Positions 42,135 to 50,424 of a stretch of 64,000 nucleotides of DNA are shown one piece after another; the stretch's first letter is position 1; every line of letters starts with the position of its first letter. This DNA comes from JBBRYW01 sp038253945 (GTDB lineage: Bacteria; Actinomycetota; Thermoleophilia; Gaiellales; Gaiellaceae). The notes beneath the pieces were generated by a model. It was not told where the DNA came from. It ran no database searches and saw only the letters and a program-made list of their open reading frames with translations. The stretch is from the NCBI GenBank assembly GCA_038253945.1, contig JBBSGR010000001.1, forward strand, positions 124,001 through 188,000, in the 5' to 3' direction. Position numbers and translations under genes: made by a program.

Positions 42135-43810
42135 GTCGCGACCACCCTCAGCACAGGCGAAGTCCCGGTCACGAGGCCTCGACCCGGCGACGCGACGGCC
42201 CGGTAGAGCCCCTGGGTCAGGTTGAAGCGAGCGCGAAAGGCGCCCTGCTCATCGGTCTCCGCGGTGGCAACGGGGCTCCACAGCGCGCCGGAGGAACGCT
42301 GGATCTGCACCGCGGTCCCGGCAAGACCTGGACGAACCGTCCCGCGTAGAGAGCCTGGGTCGGCTCCCGGAACGAGTCGGACGGCCGGCGCGACCGGAAT
42401 GCGAAGCGACTCGCTCGAGGCGCCGGCGGTCGCCACGCGGTACGCGGTCGTCGTCTCCGGCTTGACGAGCGTCGCAAACGAGCCGTCCGTTCCGGGCGTG
42501 AGCTTCCCGGCGGGGTTCCAGAGCGAGCCGCCCACACGTGCCTGGAGCGTCGCGCCGGTGGCGCCTCGGGCGAGGCCCGACAGCTGCACCGACGAGCCGT
42601 AAGGAACGGCTCCGAGCGGGCGGGACAGGCTGAGGTTGCCGACGCGAAACCACGTCGAGCGAAGGTCGAGCAGCCCCCGCACGTCGGGGCCGCTGACCGT
42701 GAGCTGACCGAGCGGGCTGACGAGAACGACCGCCGTCACCCTGCCGGAGCCGTTCACGGTCGTTCGCACGTCGAGCAGCCTGGTCGGCACGTGAAGCTTG
42801 CGGCCGAGGGGCTTCGCCGAGAAGACGATCGGGCCCCAGCGATGGTGCGGCGAGTACGAGTCGTACGGGTCCGGCACCGAGACGAGATAGGGAACCGGCT
42901 TCGCACCCTGCCACGCGTCCTGGATTGCGGCGGTGCGGCCGCCCGACGTGGAGAAGAAGTACGTCACGGCGGGGCGGCCTCTGTACGTCACGACCTGGCC
43001 GGCCGTGGCGTCGACCGCTGCGGTCGTCGAGAAGCGCTCGGCGTCCAGGCCGCCGTAGACCTGGCTGCGCGTGTCGTCGAAGAGGTCGAACGTCCTGCCC
43101 GCCTTCCGCGTGGCCAGCGCGTACGTGCGGGCAGCGACAGCCTGTGCTTTGAGCGCCTCGGCCGGCCAGGTATCGGGCGACTCCTCCGGCACGACGCCGT
43201 AGAGGTACGACTCGAGGCTGACCACGTTGACCGCCTGCAGCTTCTTCCCGCTTCCGCTGCTGCTGACCTGGATCCAGCCGCGGTACGGATGCCCCACCTC
43301 CAGTGGCGTCGGTCCTGGCAGGAAGGTCAGCGGCTCCGGCAGGGGCTGGGCCTGCTTCGCGTCGATCGACTTCACTCGGAGCTCGGAGTCGAGTCGAACC
43401 TCGCCTGCCGCCAGGCGATGCAGCGCACCTGCCCCGTCCCGGACCCGGAAAGCGCTCTTCGACGACACGACGACCATCGAGCGTCCCTGGACGAGCAGGG
43501 CCCGGATCTGGGTCGTCGGCTGCTGCTCGAGGCTCGTCGAGGGGTAGTAGTGGGACAGGATGCGGCCGTACGTCCAGCCGTGCCTCGCGTAGCCGTAGGC
43601 GCCCCACTGGCTCATCCCGACGCCGTGCCCCCAGCCGCGGCCGCTGATGAGGAAGGTCGGCGGCGTGCTGACCGAGCCGGCCGCGGGAGTGCCCTGGCAG
43701 GCGCCGCATCCCGCGGCGGGATTGCGCGCCTGCGCGGCAGTGGACGCAGCGGAGCCGGCCGCGAGGACAAGCGCGGCAAGGAGAGCGATTGTCGCTGGAG
43801 GGACGGACAC
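42131..43810 (-). CDS. SpoIID/LytB-domain protein
   Basis: A 559-residue exported protein. The signal sequence follows GTG 43810. The SpoIID domain (about 50-330) has GRGWGHGVGMSQWGAYGYA, WPAEALKAQAVAARTYAL, and FFSTSGGRTAAI, where the Glu before ALK is the lytic residue. The C-terminal part is beta-sandwich-like (about 400-559). SpoIID enzymes remove stem-less glycan strands. No sporulation genes are near, and LytB/SpoIID proteins occur in non-sporulating Actinobacteria. An ATG at 43918 would give a longer N-terminus that overlaps the divergent rfbB region. I prefer 43810 because it yields a clean signal peptide. Confidence 0.85.
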   Translation of the reverse strand: MSVPPATIALLAALVLAAGSAASTAAQARNPAAGCGACQGTPAAGSVSTPPTFLISGRGWGHGVGMSQWGAYGYARHGWTYGRILSHYYPSTSLEQQPTTQIRALLVQGRSMVVVSSKSAFRVRDGAGALHRLAAGEVRLDSELRVKSIDAKQAQPLPEPLTFLPGPTPLEVGHPYRGWIQVSSSGSGKKLQAVNVVSLESYLYGVVPEESPDTWPAEALKAQAVAARTYALATRKAGRTFDLFDDTRSQVYGGLDAERFSTTAAVDATAGQVVTYRGRPAVTYFFSTSGGRTAAIQDAWQGAKPVPYLVSVPDPYDSYSPHHRWGPIVFSAKPLGRKLHVPTRLLDVRTTVNGSGRVTAVVLVSPLGQLTVSGPDVRGLLDLRSTWFRVGNLSLSRPLGAVPYGSSVQLSGLARGATGATLQARVGGSLWNPAGKLTPGTDGSFATLVKPETTTAYRVATAGASSESLRIPVAPAVRLVPGADPGSLRGTVRPGLAGTAVQIQRSSGALWSPVATAETDEQGAFRARFNLTQGLYRAVASPGRGLVTGTSPVLRVVAT

Positions 43811-43934
43811 GGACCCGTAGAGAGGGTACCGCGTGGGGGCGGGTGCCTCCGTGGGCTCGCACGAGACGATCTGGTTATCAGGGCGCGGGCGGACGACCGG
43901 CAGCCCCTGAGGCGGCAATGCTTACGATGATCGC

Positions 43935-44936
43935 GTGAGGCTTCTCGTCACCGGCGCGGCCGGGTTCATCGGCTCCAACTTCGTCCGCCACCGGCTCGAT
44001 CTTCATCCGGGCGACGAGATCGTGGCCTTCGACCTGCTCACCTACGCGGGCAACCGTGCGAACCTCGACGGCGTGCAGGGCGAGATCCAGTTCGTCCAGG
44101 GCGACATCGCGGACGGCGGGCTCGCCGAGCGGGTTCTTCGGGAGCAGCGCGTCGAGGTCGTCGTCAACTTCGCCGCCGAGTCGCACAACAGCCTCGCAGT
44201 CGTGGATCCCGCGCTCTTCGCCCGCACGAACGTGCTCGGGACGCAAACGCTGCTCGAGGCCGCGCGTGCGGTGGGTCTCGAGCGCTTCCACCACATCTCG
44301 ACCTGCGAGGTCTACGGCGATCTCGCACTCGACTCCGACGAGTCGTTCTCCGAGGAGTCTCCCTACCGGCCGCGGACGCCCTACAACGCGTCGAAGGCCG
44401 CCGCCGACCACTACGTCCGCGCCTACCACGAGACCTACGGCGTGCCGGTCACGATCACGAACTGCTGCAACAACTACGGGCCCTTCCAGTTTCCGGAGAA
44501 GGTGATCCCGCTCTTCGTCACGAACGCGCTCGACGACCAGCCGCTGCCGATGTACGCCTCGACGCAGAACCGGCGGGAGTGGCTGCACGTCGCCGATCAC
44601 TGCCGCGCGGTCGAGCTCGTGCTCGGGCGCGGGCGGGAGGGCGAGACCTACAACGTCGGCTCGGGACTCGAGGCCTCGATCGAGGAGATCGCCGACCGGG
44701 TTCTCTCGCTGCTGGGCAAGCCGGACGAGCTCAAGTCGATCGTGCCCGATCGCCCGGGGCACGACCGCCGCTACCTGCTCGACTCCTCGAAGATCGAGCG
44801 CGAGCTCGGCTGGCGGGCCGAGACCGGCTTCGACGAAGGGCTCGCCGAGACGGTCTCCTGGTACGAAGAGCACCGCGACTGGTGGACGGCGCTCAAGGAA
44901 CGGCGGCCGGTCGAGGAAGCGGCCTGGAAGAGGTAA
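43935..44936 (+). CDS. rfbB: dTDP-glucose 4,6-dehydratase-type protein with Cys at the catalytic Asp position
   Basis: A 333-residue extended SDR. GAAGFIGSNF is the NAD loop, the YNASK motif has Y150 and K154, and NNYGPFQFPEKVIPL and the late NRREWLHV match RmlB. The acid/base motif that is STDEVYG in RmlB reads STCEVYG (C124, E125 kept), and the AAESHVDRS block reads AAESHNSLA. Loss of the catalytic Asp could change the reaction or the substrate. It faces away from rfbA-C-D, which form the other part of the dTDP-rhamnose set. GTG 43935 directly precedes the NAD loop. Confidence 0.85.
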   Translation: MRLLVTGAAGFIGSNFVRHRLDLHPGDEIVAFDLLTYAGNRANLDGVQGEIQFVQGDIADGGLAERVLREQRVEVVVNFAAESHNSLAVVDPALFARTNVLGTQTLLEAARAVGLERFHHISTCEVYGDLALDSDESFSEESPYRPRTPYNASKAAADHYVRAYHETYGVPVTITNCCNNYGPFQFPEKVIPLFVTNALDDQPLPMYASTQNRREWLHVADHCRAVELVLGRGREGETYNVGSGLEASIEEIADRVLSLLGKPDELKSIVPDRPGHDRRYLLDSSKIERELGWRAETGFDEGLAETVSWYEEHRDWWTALKERRPVEEAAWKR

Positions 44937-44959
44937 CGGGGGAAACCGTGTTTCCCCCG
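44937..44959 (+). terminator. Hairpin directly after rfbB
   Basis: The arms CGGGGGAAAC and GTTTCCCCCG (10 bp, perfect) enclose CGT and begin one base after the TAA stop. No T-run follows. The stem stability and placement suggest a transcription end. Confidence 0.7.
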
Positions 44960-45088
44960 TTGGCCCCCTTCTTTGCCGCGGTGTCGATTCAGCGTTCGTG
45001 AGCCTCTCGCCGGGCAAGCCCGGCTTCGGCGGCGGAGGGATGCGGACCCTCGGTGTGGGGGGCGCCTTGTGAGACGAGGCTCGGCCGT

Positions 45089-45262
45089 TCAGGAAGCGAC
45101 GACGAGCCGGTACACGGCGGCGGTCTCCGAGGCGCCGTCGACCACGGGGCGACGCTCGGCCCACCACCCCTCCGCCCGGTACAGCGGCAGCACGTCGGGG
45201 CGCCGATCGGACGGCGCGAGGTCGCTGCGATCACAACCCCGCTCACGTGCGAGCGCCCAGCC
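45089..45262 (-). pseudogene. Remnant of a GNAT acetyltransferase C-terminus
   Basis: One frame on the minus strand reads WALARERGCDRSDLAPSD, DVLPLYRAEGWW and AAVYRLVVAS-stop. This is the last helix-strand-helix-strand of a GNAT fold (A-x-x-R-G-C-x-x...L-Y-x-x-x-G-W). It has no start and its upstream part is replaced by the 3' end of rfbD. With the hairpin at 44937 it accounts for most of the 310-base gap after rfbB; I see nothing else in that gap. Confidence 0.5.
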
Positions 45263-46034
45263 GCTCGAGGCATTCGCTCAGGCCCTCTCGCCAGTCGGGC
45301 AGCACGGGTGCTCCCGCACGCTCGCTCCGCAGCACCGAGTACGCCGGTCGCTGGGCCGGGCGGCCGAGGTCCTCCGTCGCGATGCGCCGGACCGGACAGG
45401 CGACCCCCGCCTGCTGCACGACCTCCTCGGCGAAGTCCGCCCAGCTGCATTCGCCGGAGGCTGCGACGTGCCACAGCCCCTCCGGCAACTCGACCAGCCG
45501 CGGAACCATGTCCGCGAGATGTCCGACGTACGTCGGACAGCCGCGCTGGTCGTCCACCATCGCGAGCTCGTCCCGCTCGGCCCCGAGTCGCAGCACCGTC
45601 CGGACGAAGTTGTGCCCCGTCGGGCCGAAGAGCCACGAGCTGCGAACGATCCAGCCCCGCTCGACAACCCGCTCCCCGGCCAGCTTGGACGCACCGTAGA
45701 CGGAGAGCGGGCTCGGCTCGTCGGACTCGACGTACGGCTCCCGCTTCCGCCCGTCGAAGACGTAGTCGGACGAGAAGTAGACGACGGGAACCCCGATGGC
45801 GGCGACGTTTCGCGTGCCGCCCTCGTTCACGTTGAGGGCGCCCTCGGGGCTCGCCTCCGCCCCGTCCACATCCGTCCACGCCGCCGCGTGCAGGACGAGA
45901 TCCGGCCGCGGCAGCCGATGCGGGTACGGCTGCGTCACGTCCCAGTCGTCGCGGGCGAGCGCGAGCACCTCGTCCCCGTTGAACGCCTCCACCAGCGCCC
46001 GGCCGAGCTGGCCGCCGGCGCCCGTTATCGCGAC
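45243..46034 (-). CDS. rfbD: dTDP-4-dehydrorhamnose reductase
   Basis: About 263 residues. VAITGAGGQLGRALVEAF binds NADPH, HAAAWTDVDGAEASPEGA and YFSSDYVFDG match RmlD, and the catalytic YGASKLAGE has Tyr and Lys. PAQRPAYSVL is the C-terminal block of RmlD. It catalyses the last step to dTDP-L-rhamnose. No ATG, GTG or TTG lies near the first strand; the frame is open back into rfbC. I give the first Val codon (GTC, 46032-46034) as nominal. It overlaps rfbC by 10 bases. Confidence 0.85.
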   Translation of the reverse strand, partial: VAITGAGGQLGRALVEAFNGDEVLALARDDWDVTQPYPHRLPRPDLVLHAAAWTDVDGAEASPEGALNVNEGGTRNVAAIGVPVVYFSSDYVFDGRKREPYVESDEPSPLSVYGASKLAGERVVERGWIVRSSWLFGPTGHNFVRTVLRLGAERDELAMVDDQRGCPTYVGHLADMVPRLVELPEGLWHVAASGECSWADFAEEVVQQAGVACPVRRIATEDLGRPAQRPAYSVLRSERAGAPVLPDWREGLSECLERLGART

Positions 46035-46495
46035 GCGGCGGCGGCGTCCCGCTCGGACAGGATCGGCGATTGCGTACTCCAGCGGCTCTTGACCCGGGGG
46101 TCGTCCCAGGGGATCGCGTTCTCGTCGGGCGAGGCGGGGTCGTACTCCTCGCTGACGTGGTAACAGAAGAGAACGTCGGTCAACGCTTCGTACCCGTGCG
46201 CGTGGTGGCCCGGCACGTAGACCGCGACCGGGTTCTCGTCGCCGATGTCGAGCGTGAAGACCTCGCCCGTGTCCCGGTCCATCACGACGACGCGCGCCGT
46301 CCCGCTCATGCAGACGAAGAGGTCGTCCTGACCACGCTCGTGAAAGTGCAGCCCCTTGATCGTTCCGCTCCGCGAGAAGGAGAGATTCGTCTGCCGCGAG
46401 CGTTTGGGCAGCCAGCTCTCGCGGCAAATCTCCATGAACCAGCCGCGCTCGTCGTCGAAGCGGCGAAGCGGGATCTCGCGCACGCCCTCGATCAT
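46025..46495 (-). CDS. rfbC: dTDP-4-dehydrorhamnose 3,5-epimerase family protein
   Basis: A 156-residue cupin epimerase: RRFDDERGWFMEIC, the catalytic-His block IKGLHFHERGQDDLF, YVPGHHAHGYEAL, and a Tyr near FCYHVSEEYDP. It is slightly shorter than the usual 180 residues, with the last strand reduced. It makes dTDP-4-keto-L-rhamnose from the RfbB product. ATG 46495 overlaps the rfbA stop (ATGA). It belongs to the A-C-D operon. Confidence 0.87.
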   Translation of the reverse strand: MIEGVREIPLRRFDDERGWFMEICRESWLPKRSRQTNLSFSRSGTIKGLHFHERGQDDLFVCMSGTARVVVMDRDTGEVFTLDIGDENPVAVYVPGHHAHGYEALTDVLFCYHVSEEYDPASPDENAIPWDDPRVKSRWSTQSPILSERDAAAASR

Positions 46496-47244
46496 CGGGC
46501 GTCCTTGTTCGCGCCGTGGCCGCGCACGAAGTCGTTGACCGCGTAGTACGCCTCGATCGACTCCCCCGCGTCGCCCCAGAAGCCCTCGACGACGTCGTAC
46601 TCCATCGTGCCTTGCGACACGAACCAGTTGTTGACGTCGGTGATCTCGAGCTCACCGCGACCGGAGGGCTCGAGCGTCGGGATGATCTCGAACACGCCGT
46701 TGTCGTAGAAGTACACACCGGTGACCGCGAACTCGCTCAGCGGGCTTTCCGGCTTCTCGACGATGCGCGTGACTCGGCCGTCGTCGAGCTCGGGCACCCC
46801 GAGATGGCGCAGGTGCGCAGGGTCCGGGACACGCGAGAGCAGGATGCGCGCACCCCGCTCCTGGGCGGTGAAGTTCTCGACCGCTGGGCGGATCGAGAGC
46901 TCCAGCACGTTGTCGGCCAGCATCACGACCACGCTGTCGTCGCCGACGAACCTCTCCGCGAGGCCGAGGGCGTCCGCGATTCCGCCCTCGCCCTCCTGGT
47001 AGGCGTACGAGAGCCGGTCGATGCCGTGATCCTGGCCGCTTCCGAGCAGGCGCAGGAACTCGCCCGCATGCGTCCCGCCGGTCACGAGCATGAGGTCGGT
47101 CACACCGGCGCGGACGAGCGCCTCGATCGCGTAGGTCACCATCGGCCGATCGTAGATCGGCAGCAGGTGCTTGTTCGTGATGCGGGTGAGGGGGTGCAAC
47201 CGCGTGCCCTTTCCGCCCGCCAGGATGACGCCCTTGAGAGCCAC
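46492..47244 (-). CDS. rfbA: Glucose-1-phosphate thymidylyltransferase (short RmlA-type)
   Basis: A 250-residue nucleotidyltransferase. GVILAGGKGTRLHPLTRITNKHLLPIYDRPMV holds the nucleotide-binding signature (G-G-x-G-x-R-L, Lys in NKHLLP), VMLADNVLE replaces the usual LGDN metal site, and VEKP follows. It lacks the long C-terminal helix region of E. coli RmlA, as in short actinobacterial forms. It should activate glucose-1-P with dTTP. GTG 47244 is chosen; GTG 47262 would add 6 residues. Its first base is 33 bases from the divergent small gene. Confidence 0.87.
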   Translation of the reverse strand: MALKGVILAGGKGTRLHPLTRITNKHLLPIYDRPMVTYAIEALVRAGVTDLMLVTGGTHAGEFLRLLGSGQDHGIDRLSYAYQEGEGGIADALGLAERFVGDDSVVVMLADNVLELSIRPAVENFTAQERGARILLSRVPDPAHLRHLGVPELDDGRVTRIVEKPESPLSEFAVTGVYFYDNGVFEIIPTLEPSGRGELEITDVNNWFVSQGTMEYDVVEGFWGDAGESIEAYYAVNDFVRGHGANKDAR

Positions 47245-47276
47245 GGCGCCGATCGTACTCACGTAGGGTTTCGCCC

Positions 47277-47606
47277 GTGCAGGACGACCCCGAGATCGGC
47301 GAGCGAGGCGCCCGCCCTCCGCTCGATCCGGGCGGCGCACAGCAGGAAGAGGTCGAGCGCCAGCAGGTGCCGGACGAGTCGGGCGCCGTGGCGCACGCGG
47401 GCCGCACGCACGGCTCCCCCCCGCTCGGGCCCCAGGTGATGGAGGGAGACGACGATCTGCCGCGGCAGCCGTCCCCGCCGCTCGATCCCTACACGCCCGA
47501 GCCGGGCCCCCGCGCCGGCGAGCGGCGAGCCTTCCGCGTCATGCGGCTGGCGTGGGTTTTACTGCTCGCGGTCGTCGCGATCATCGTCTGGGCCGCGTTC
47601 CGCTAG
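47277..47606 (+). CDS. Small single-pass membrane protein, unknown
   Basis: A 109-residue protein. The first 85 residues are acidic and Pro/Gly-rich, likely disordered (e.g. LDPGGAQQEEVE). The last 20 are one TM helix (WVLLLAVVAIIVWAAF) preceded by RRAFRVMR. It is a tail-anchored envelope protein of unknown role, divergent from rfbA. GTG 47277 is the likely start. Confidence 0.6.
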   Translation: MQDDPEIGERGARPPLDPGGAQQEEVERQQVPDESGAVAHAGRTHGSPPLGPQVMEGDDDLPRQPSPPLDPYTPEPGPRAGERRAFRVMRLAWVLLLAVVAIIVWAAFR

Positions 47607-47617
47607 GTCGTCGACAC

Positions 47618-49795
47618 TCAGCGGCCAGCCGGCCGGAGCGCCGGACGGCGGGGCTCGGAAAGCGGCGAGGCAGGCACGCGGACGACCCGAGCGACCTCGG
47701 CGGGCAACCACCAGTTCCAGCGCCCGAACAGCTTCATCAGGCTCGGGACGAGCAGCGCCCGGATGATCGTGACGTCGATCAGGATCGCCGCCGCGAGACC
47801 GAGCCCGAACTCCTGCAGGCCGACGATCGAGCCGGCCACGAAGCCCATGAAGGCCGCGAACATGATCACGCCGGCGGCGGTAACGAGCCGGCCGGTCTTG
47901 GCGAGTCCGGCGCTCACCGCCGCCTCGTTGTCCTTCGTGCCGTCCCACTCCTCGCGCATGCGGCTGACGAGAAAGACCTCGTAGTCCATCGAGAGCCCGA
48001 ACAACATCGCGAACAGGAAGACGGGGATCCAACCTTCGATCTGGTCGAACGCGATCAACCCGAACGGCTCGCCGAGCCCCCACTTGAAGACTGCCACGAG
48101 CAGGCCGTAGGCCGCGCCGATCGAGAGCAGGTTCATGACGATCGCCTTGAGCGGCAGCACGAGCGAGCGAAACGCGCGCACGAGCAGGAAGTAGGTCAAG
48201 ATCAGAACGGCGAGCACGAGCCAGGGGAACGCTCCATAGGTCAGGTCGAGAAAGTCGACCCCGCCGGGCGGGCCGCCGCCCGTCAGCACCTCGACGCCAC
48301 CCGGGAACCGAGCGCCGGGGACGATCTCGCCGCGCAACCGGTCGACGAACTTCTGGCTCTCGGGAAGACCGTACTCGTGCTTGCCGAACGCCTTCAGATG
48401 GAGGTAGCGGCCGCTCGCGTCCTGGAAGTCCGGAGCGCCCGGACCCGCGACGCCGGTAATCTCCGGATCGGCCCTCAGGCCCGAGATCAGCCTCGCGACG
48501 CTCGTCCGCACGCGGGGATCGGAAGTGCCGTTGGCCCGCCTCGTGTCGACGACGATCTCGCTCGGCGCGATCGAGCCCTCGCCGATCGCGGCGGACAGGA
48601 TGTTCAAGCCGCGGACCGACTCCAGCGTCTGCGGAATCCCCTTGTTCGAGCCGGGCGTGAGCTGGAGCGAGAAGACCGGCGCCGCGATCAGCAGCAGCAC
48701 GGTGATCGCACCCGCCGCGAAGACGAGGGGGCGGCGCATGATGCCGCGGGCGAGCCTGGGCCAGAAGCCGTGCACGAGATCGTCACGCCCGGCGATGATT
48801 CGCCTCGGCACCAGGCGCACGCGCTCGAAGCCGTCGCCGGCCCAGTGGAGCAGCCCGGGCAGCAGAGTGACGGCCGCGAGCACCGAGACAGTCGGAATCA
48901 GAAGCCCGGCGATGCCGAAGCCCCGCATGAACGGGAGCGGCATGAACAGCATCAGGGCGAGCCCGATCGCCACGGCCGTGCCGCTGAAGAGTACGGCCCG
49001 TCCCGCGGTCTGCATCGTGCGGACGATCGCCTCGTCCTTGCCGAGGCCGAAGCGCCGCTCCTCACGGAAGCGGTACACGATCAGGAGCGAGTAGTCGACC
49101 GCGATCCCGAACCCGATCAGCGTGACCATGTTCGTGATGTAGGTGGAGAGGTCGAGGAAGTTCGCGAAGATCCAGACGATGCCGAGAGTTACCGGGATCG
49201 CGAAGAGAGCGAGCAGGAACGGGATCAAGAACGAAAGCGTTCCGAACACGAAGACGAGGATTGCGAACGCGATCGGGATCGCGATGAAGAGCTCGCCCTT
49301 CTTCAGGTCGTTGCTCTGTACGGGTTCGAGGTCGCTCTCGATCGCCGACTGCCCGGTCACATAGAGCCTGGTGCTCGGCAGCGTGCCGACCGCACGCCGC
49401 ATGGCGGCGGTGTAGCTCTTGGCGTCGGCCGGCTGCAGGCTAGAGGAGATGGACGCGCTGACGACGCTCTTCGAGACCGCCCGAGCTCCGGTCACGCGGC
49501 CGGTGGGGACTTCACGTGCCGCGCGGGCTGCGGCTTGCCGCACCTGCGGCACCAGCCGAGCAGCGGTTCCGGGCGCTCCCTGAGCGACGATGCTGAAGCT
49601 TCCCTCCGGCTTCTGGCCGAAGTGGTCGCCGAGAATGGCGGCCGCCTGCTCGCTCTCGGCGCCGGGCAGGACGAATCGGTTCGTCAGGAGACTGTTGAGA
49701 CCGGAGGCGGCGACCGCAGAGATCACGAGCGCGGCGAGCCACGCGGCGAGAACGGCCCAACGAAGCCGCAACATTGTCCGCGTCCAGCGTTCCAT
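47618..49795 (-). CDS. MMPL-family RND transporter
   Basis: A 725-residue membrane protein with two MMPL halves: TM1 (about 10-30), an external domain, TM2-6 with VTLIGFGIAVDYSLLIVYRFREE, then the second half with FAMLFGLSMDYEVFLVSRMREE. The paired GxxxDYS and SMDYEVF motifs match MmpL proton-relay helices. These transporters move lipids, glycolipids or drugs outward. A strong promoter with two palindromes lies just upstream, so the gene is probably repressor-controlled. No TetR gene is in the window. Confidence 0.9.
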   Translation of the reverse strand: MERWTRTMLRLRWAVLAAWLAALVISAVAASGLNSLLTNRFVLPGAESEQAAAILGDHFGQKPEGSFSIVAQGAPGTAARLVPQVRQAAARAAREVPTGRVTGARAVSKSVVSASISSSLQPADAKSYTAAMRRAVGTLPSTRLYVTGQSAIESDLEPVQSNDLKKGELFIAIPIAFAILVFVFGTLSFLIPFLLALFAIPVTLGIVWIFANFLDLSTYITNMVTLIGFGIAVDYSLLIVYRFREERRFGLGKDEAIVRTMQTAGRAVLFSGTAVAIGLALMLFMPLPFMRGFGIAGLLIPTVSVLAAVTLLPGLLHWAGDGFERVRLVPRRIIAGRDDLVHGFWPRLARGIMRRPLVFAAGAITVLLLIAAPVFSLQLTPGSNKGIPQTLESVRGLNILSAAIGEGSIAPSEIVVDTRRANGTSDPRVRTSVARLISGLRADPEITGVAGPGAPDFQDASGRYLHLKAFGKHEYGLPESQKFVDRLRGEIVPGARFPGGVEVLTGGGPPGGVDFLDLTYGAFPWLVLAVLILTYFLLVRAFRSLVLPLKAIVMNLLSIGAAYGLLVAVFKWGLGEPFGLIAFDQIEGWIPVFLFAMLFGLSMDYEVFLVSRMREEWDGTKDNEAAVSAGLAKTGRLVTAAGVIMFAAFMGFVAGSIVGLQEFGLGLAAAILIDVTIIRALLVPSLMKLFGRWNWWLPAEVARVVRVPASPLSEPRRPALRPAGR

Positions 49796-49825
49796 CGTTC
49801 GAGGTGCACCTCCAGCGAGACCGGG

Positions 49826-49866
49826 TTAGCGAACGCTAAGTTAGTGACAGCTAGCCGAGCTGTCAA
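49826..49866 (-). promoter_or_regulatory. Promoter of the MMPL gene with two operator-like palindromes
   Basis: On the minus strand TTGACA (49861-49866) and TAACTT (49838-49843) are 17 bases apart, close to the sigma-70 consensus. Two inverted repeats overlap it: TTAGCG-AA-CGCTAA at 49826-49839 across the -10/start region, and GACAGCT-5-AGCTGTC at 49846-49864 in the spacer. Both look like TetR-type sites. Confidence 0.65.
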
Positions 49867-49890
49867 GGCCCGGGCGTTCACCTCGAGCTT

Positions 49891-49915
49891 GTTTGTCCCC
49901 ATCGCCCGCGGGTAA
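49891..49915 (+). promoter_or_regulatory. SigB-type promoter before the small stress-like gene
   Basis: GTTT (49891-49894) and GGGTAA (49910-49915) are 15 bases apart, matching the GTTT-N14-17-GGGTAA/T pattern of Actinobacterial SigB/SigF promoters. It lies 41 bases before ATG 49956, between that gene and the divergent MMPL promoter. Confidence 0.45.
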
Positions 49916-49955
49916 GTTCCGGGCAGCACCATTCTCGACGAAAGGAACTGGAGCA

Positions 49956-50405
49956 ATGGCGAAGACGAAGGACAAGATGTCCGGCGCGGTCAGCGACGTT
50001 CGGCCGTACGTCGAACGGGCTTTGAAAGACGACGAGGTTCGTGACAGCCTGAAGAGCGCCGCGGCGGCGGCTCGGGCCGTGTACGACGAGCTCCTGGGCG
50101 GACGCGGCGTGACGTACGCGGCTACCCGGGTCGCGACCGACAAGGATGTCCAGGACAACCTCCGGAGCGCGATCGACGACCTGCGAAACGCGGCCGACCG
50201 CGTGCAGGGCAAGGCCGATCACAAGACACGGAACACGATGCTCCTGGTGACGGGGATCGCCCTGGGCCTGCTCTTCAATCCCATGACCGGCCCGTCGATG
50301 CGCCGCTTCGTCAGCGACAAGATCTTCGGCGGCGGCGGCGGCGGGGACGACTACAGCTACGGCACCGACTCGGGCGCGAGCTACAGCACTCAAGCGGACA
50401 CCTAG
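49956..50405 (+). CDS. Small YtxH-like stress protein
   Basis: A 149-residue protein: a Lys/Asp-rich start, amphipathic helices (about 15-85) with a DKMSGAVSDVRPYVERALK pattern, a hydrophobic segment TMLLVTGIALGLLFNP (about 95-110), and a Gly/Asp/Tyr-rich tail. It resembles YtxH-type general stress proteins in layout only. A putative SigB-type promoter and a good ribosome site (GGAACTGGAG) precede ATG 49956. It is probably membrane-associated. Confidence 0.6.
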   Translation: MAKTKDKMSGAVSDVRPYVERALKDDEVRDSLKSAAAAARAVYDELLGGRGVTYAATRVATDKDVQDNLRSAIDDLRNAADRVQGKADHKTRNTMLLVTGIALGLLFNPMTGPSMRRFVSDKIFGGGGGGDDYSYGTDSGASYSTQADT

Positions 50406-50424
50406 GAGCCTCTCGCTCGGACGG

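Noticed and set aside
47552..49915. A 787-codon open frame on the plus strand through the MMPL gene
   Set aside because: It is antisense to a clear MMPL protein; its translation is Arg/Glu/Asp-rich without motifs, typical of mirror frames in GC-rich DNA.
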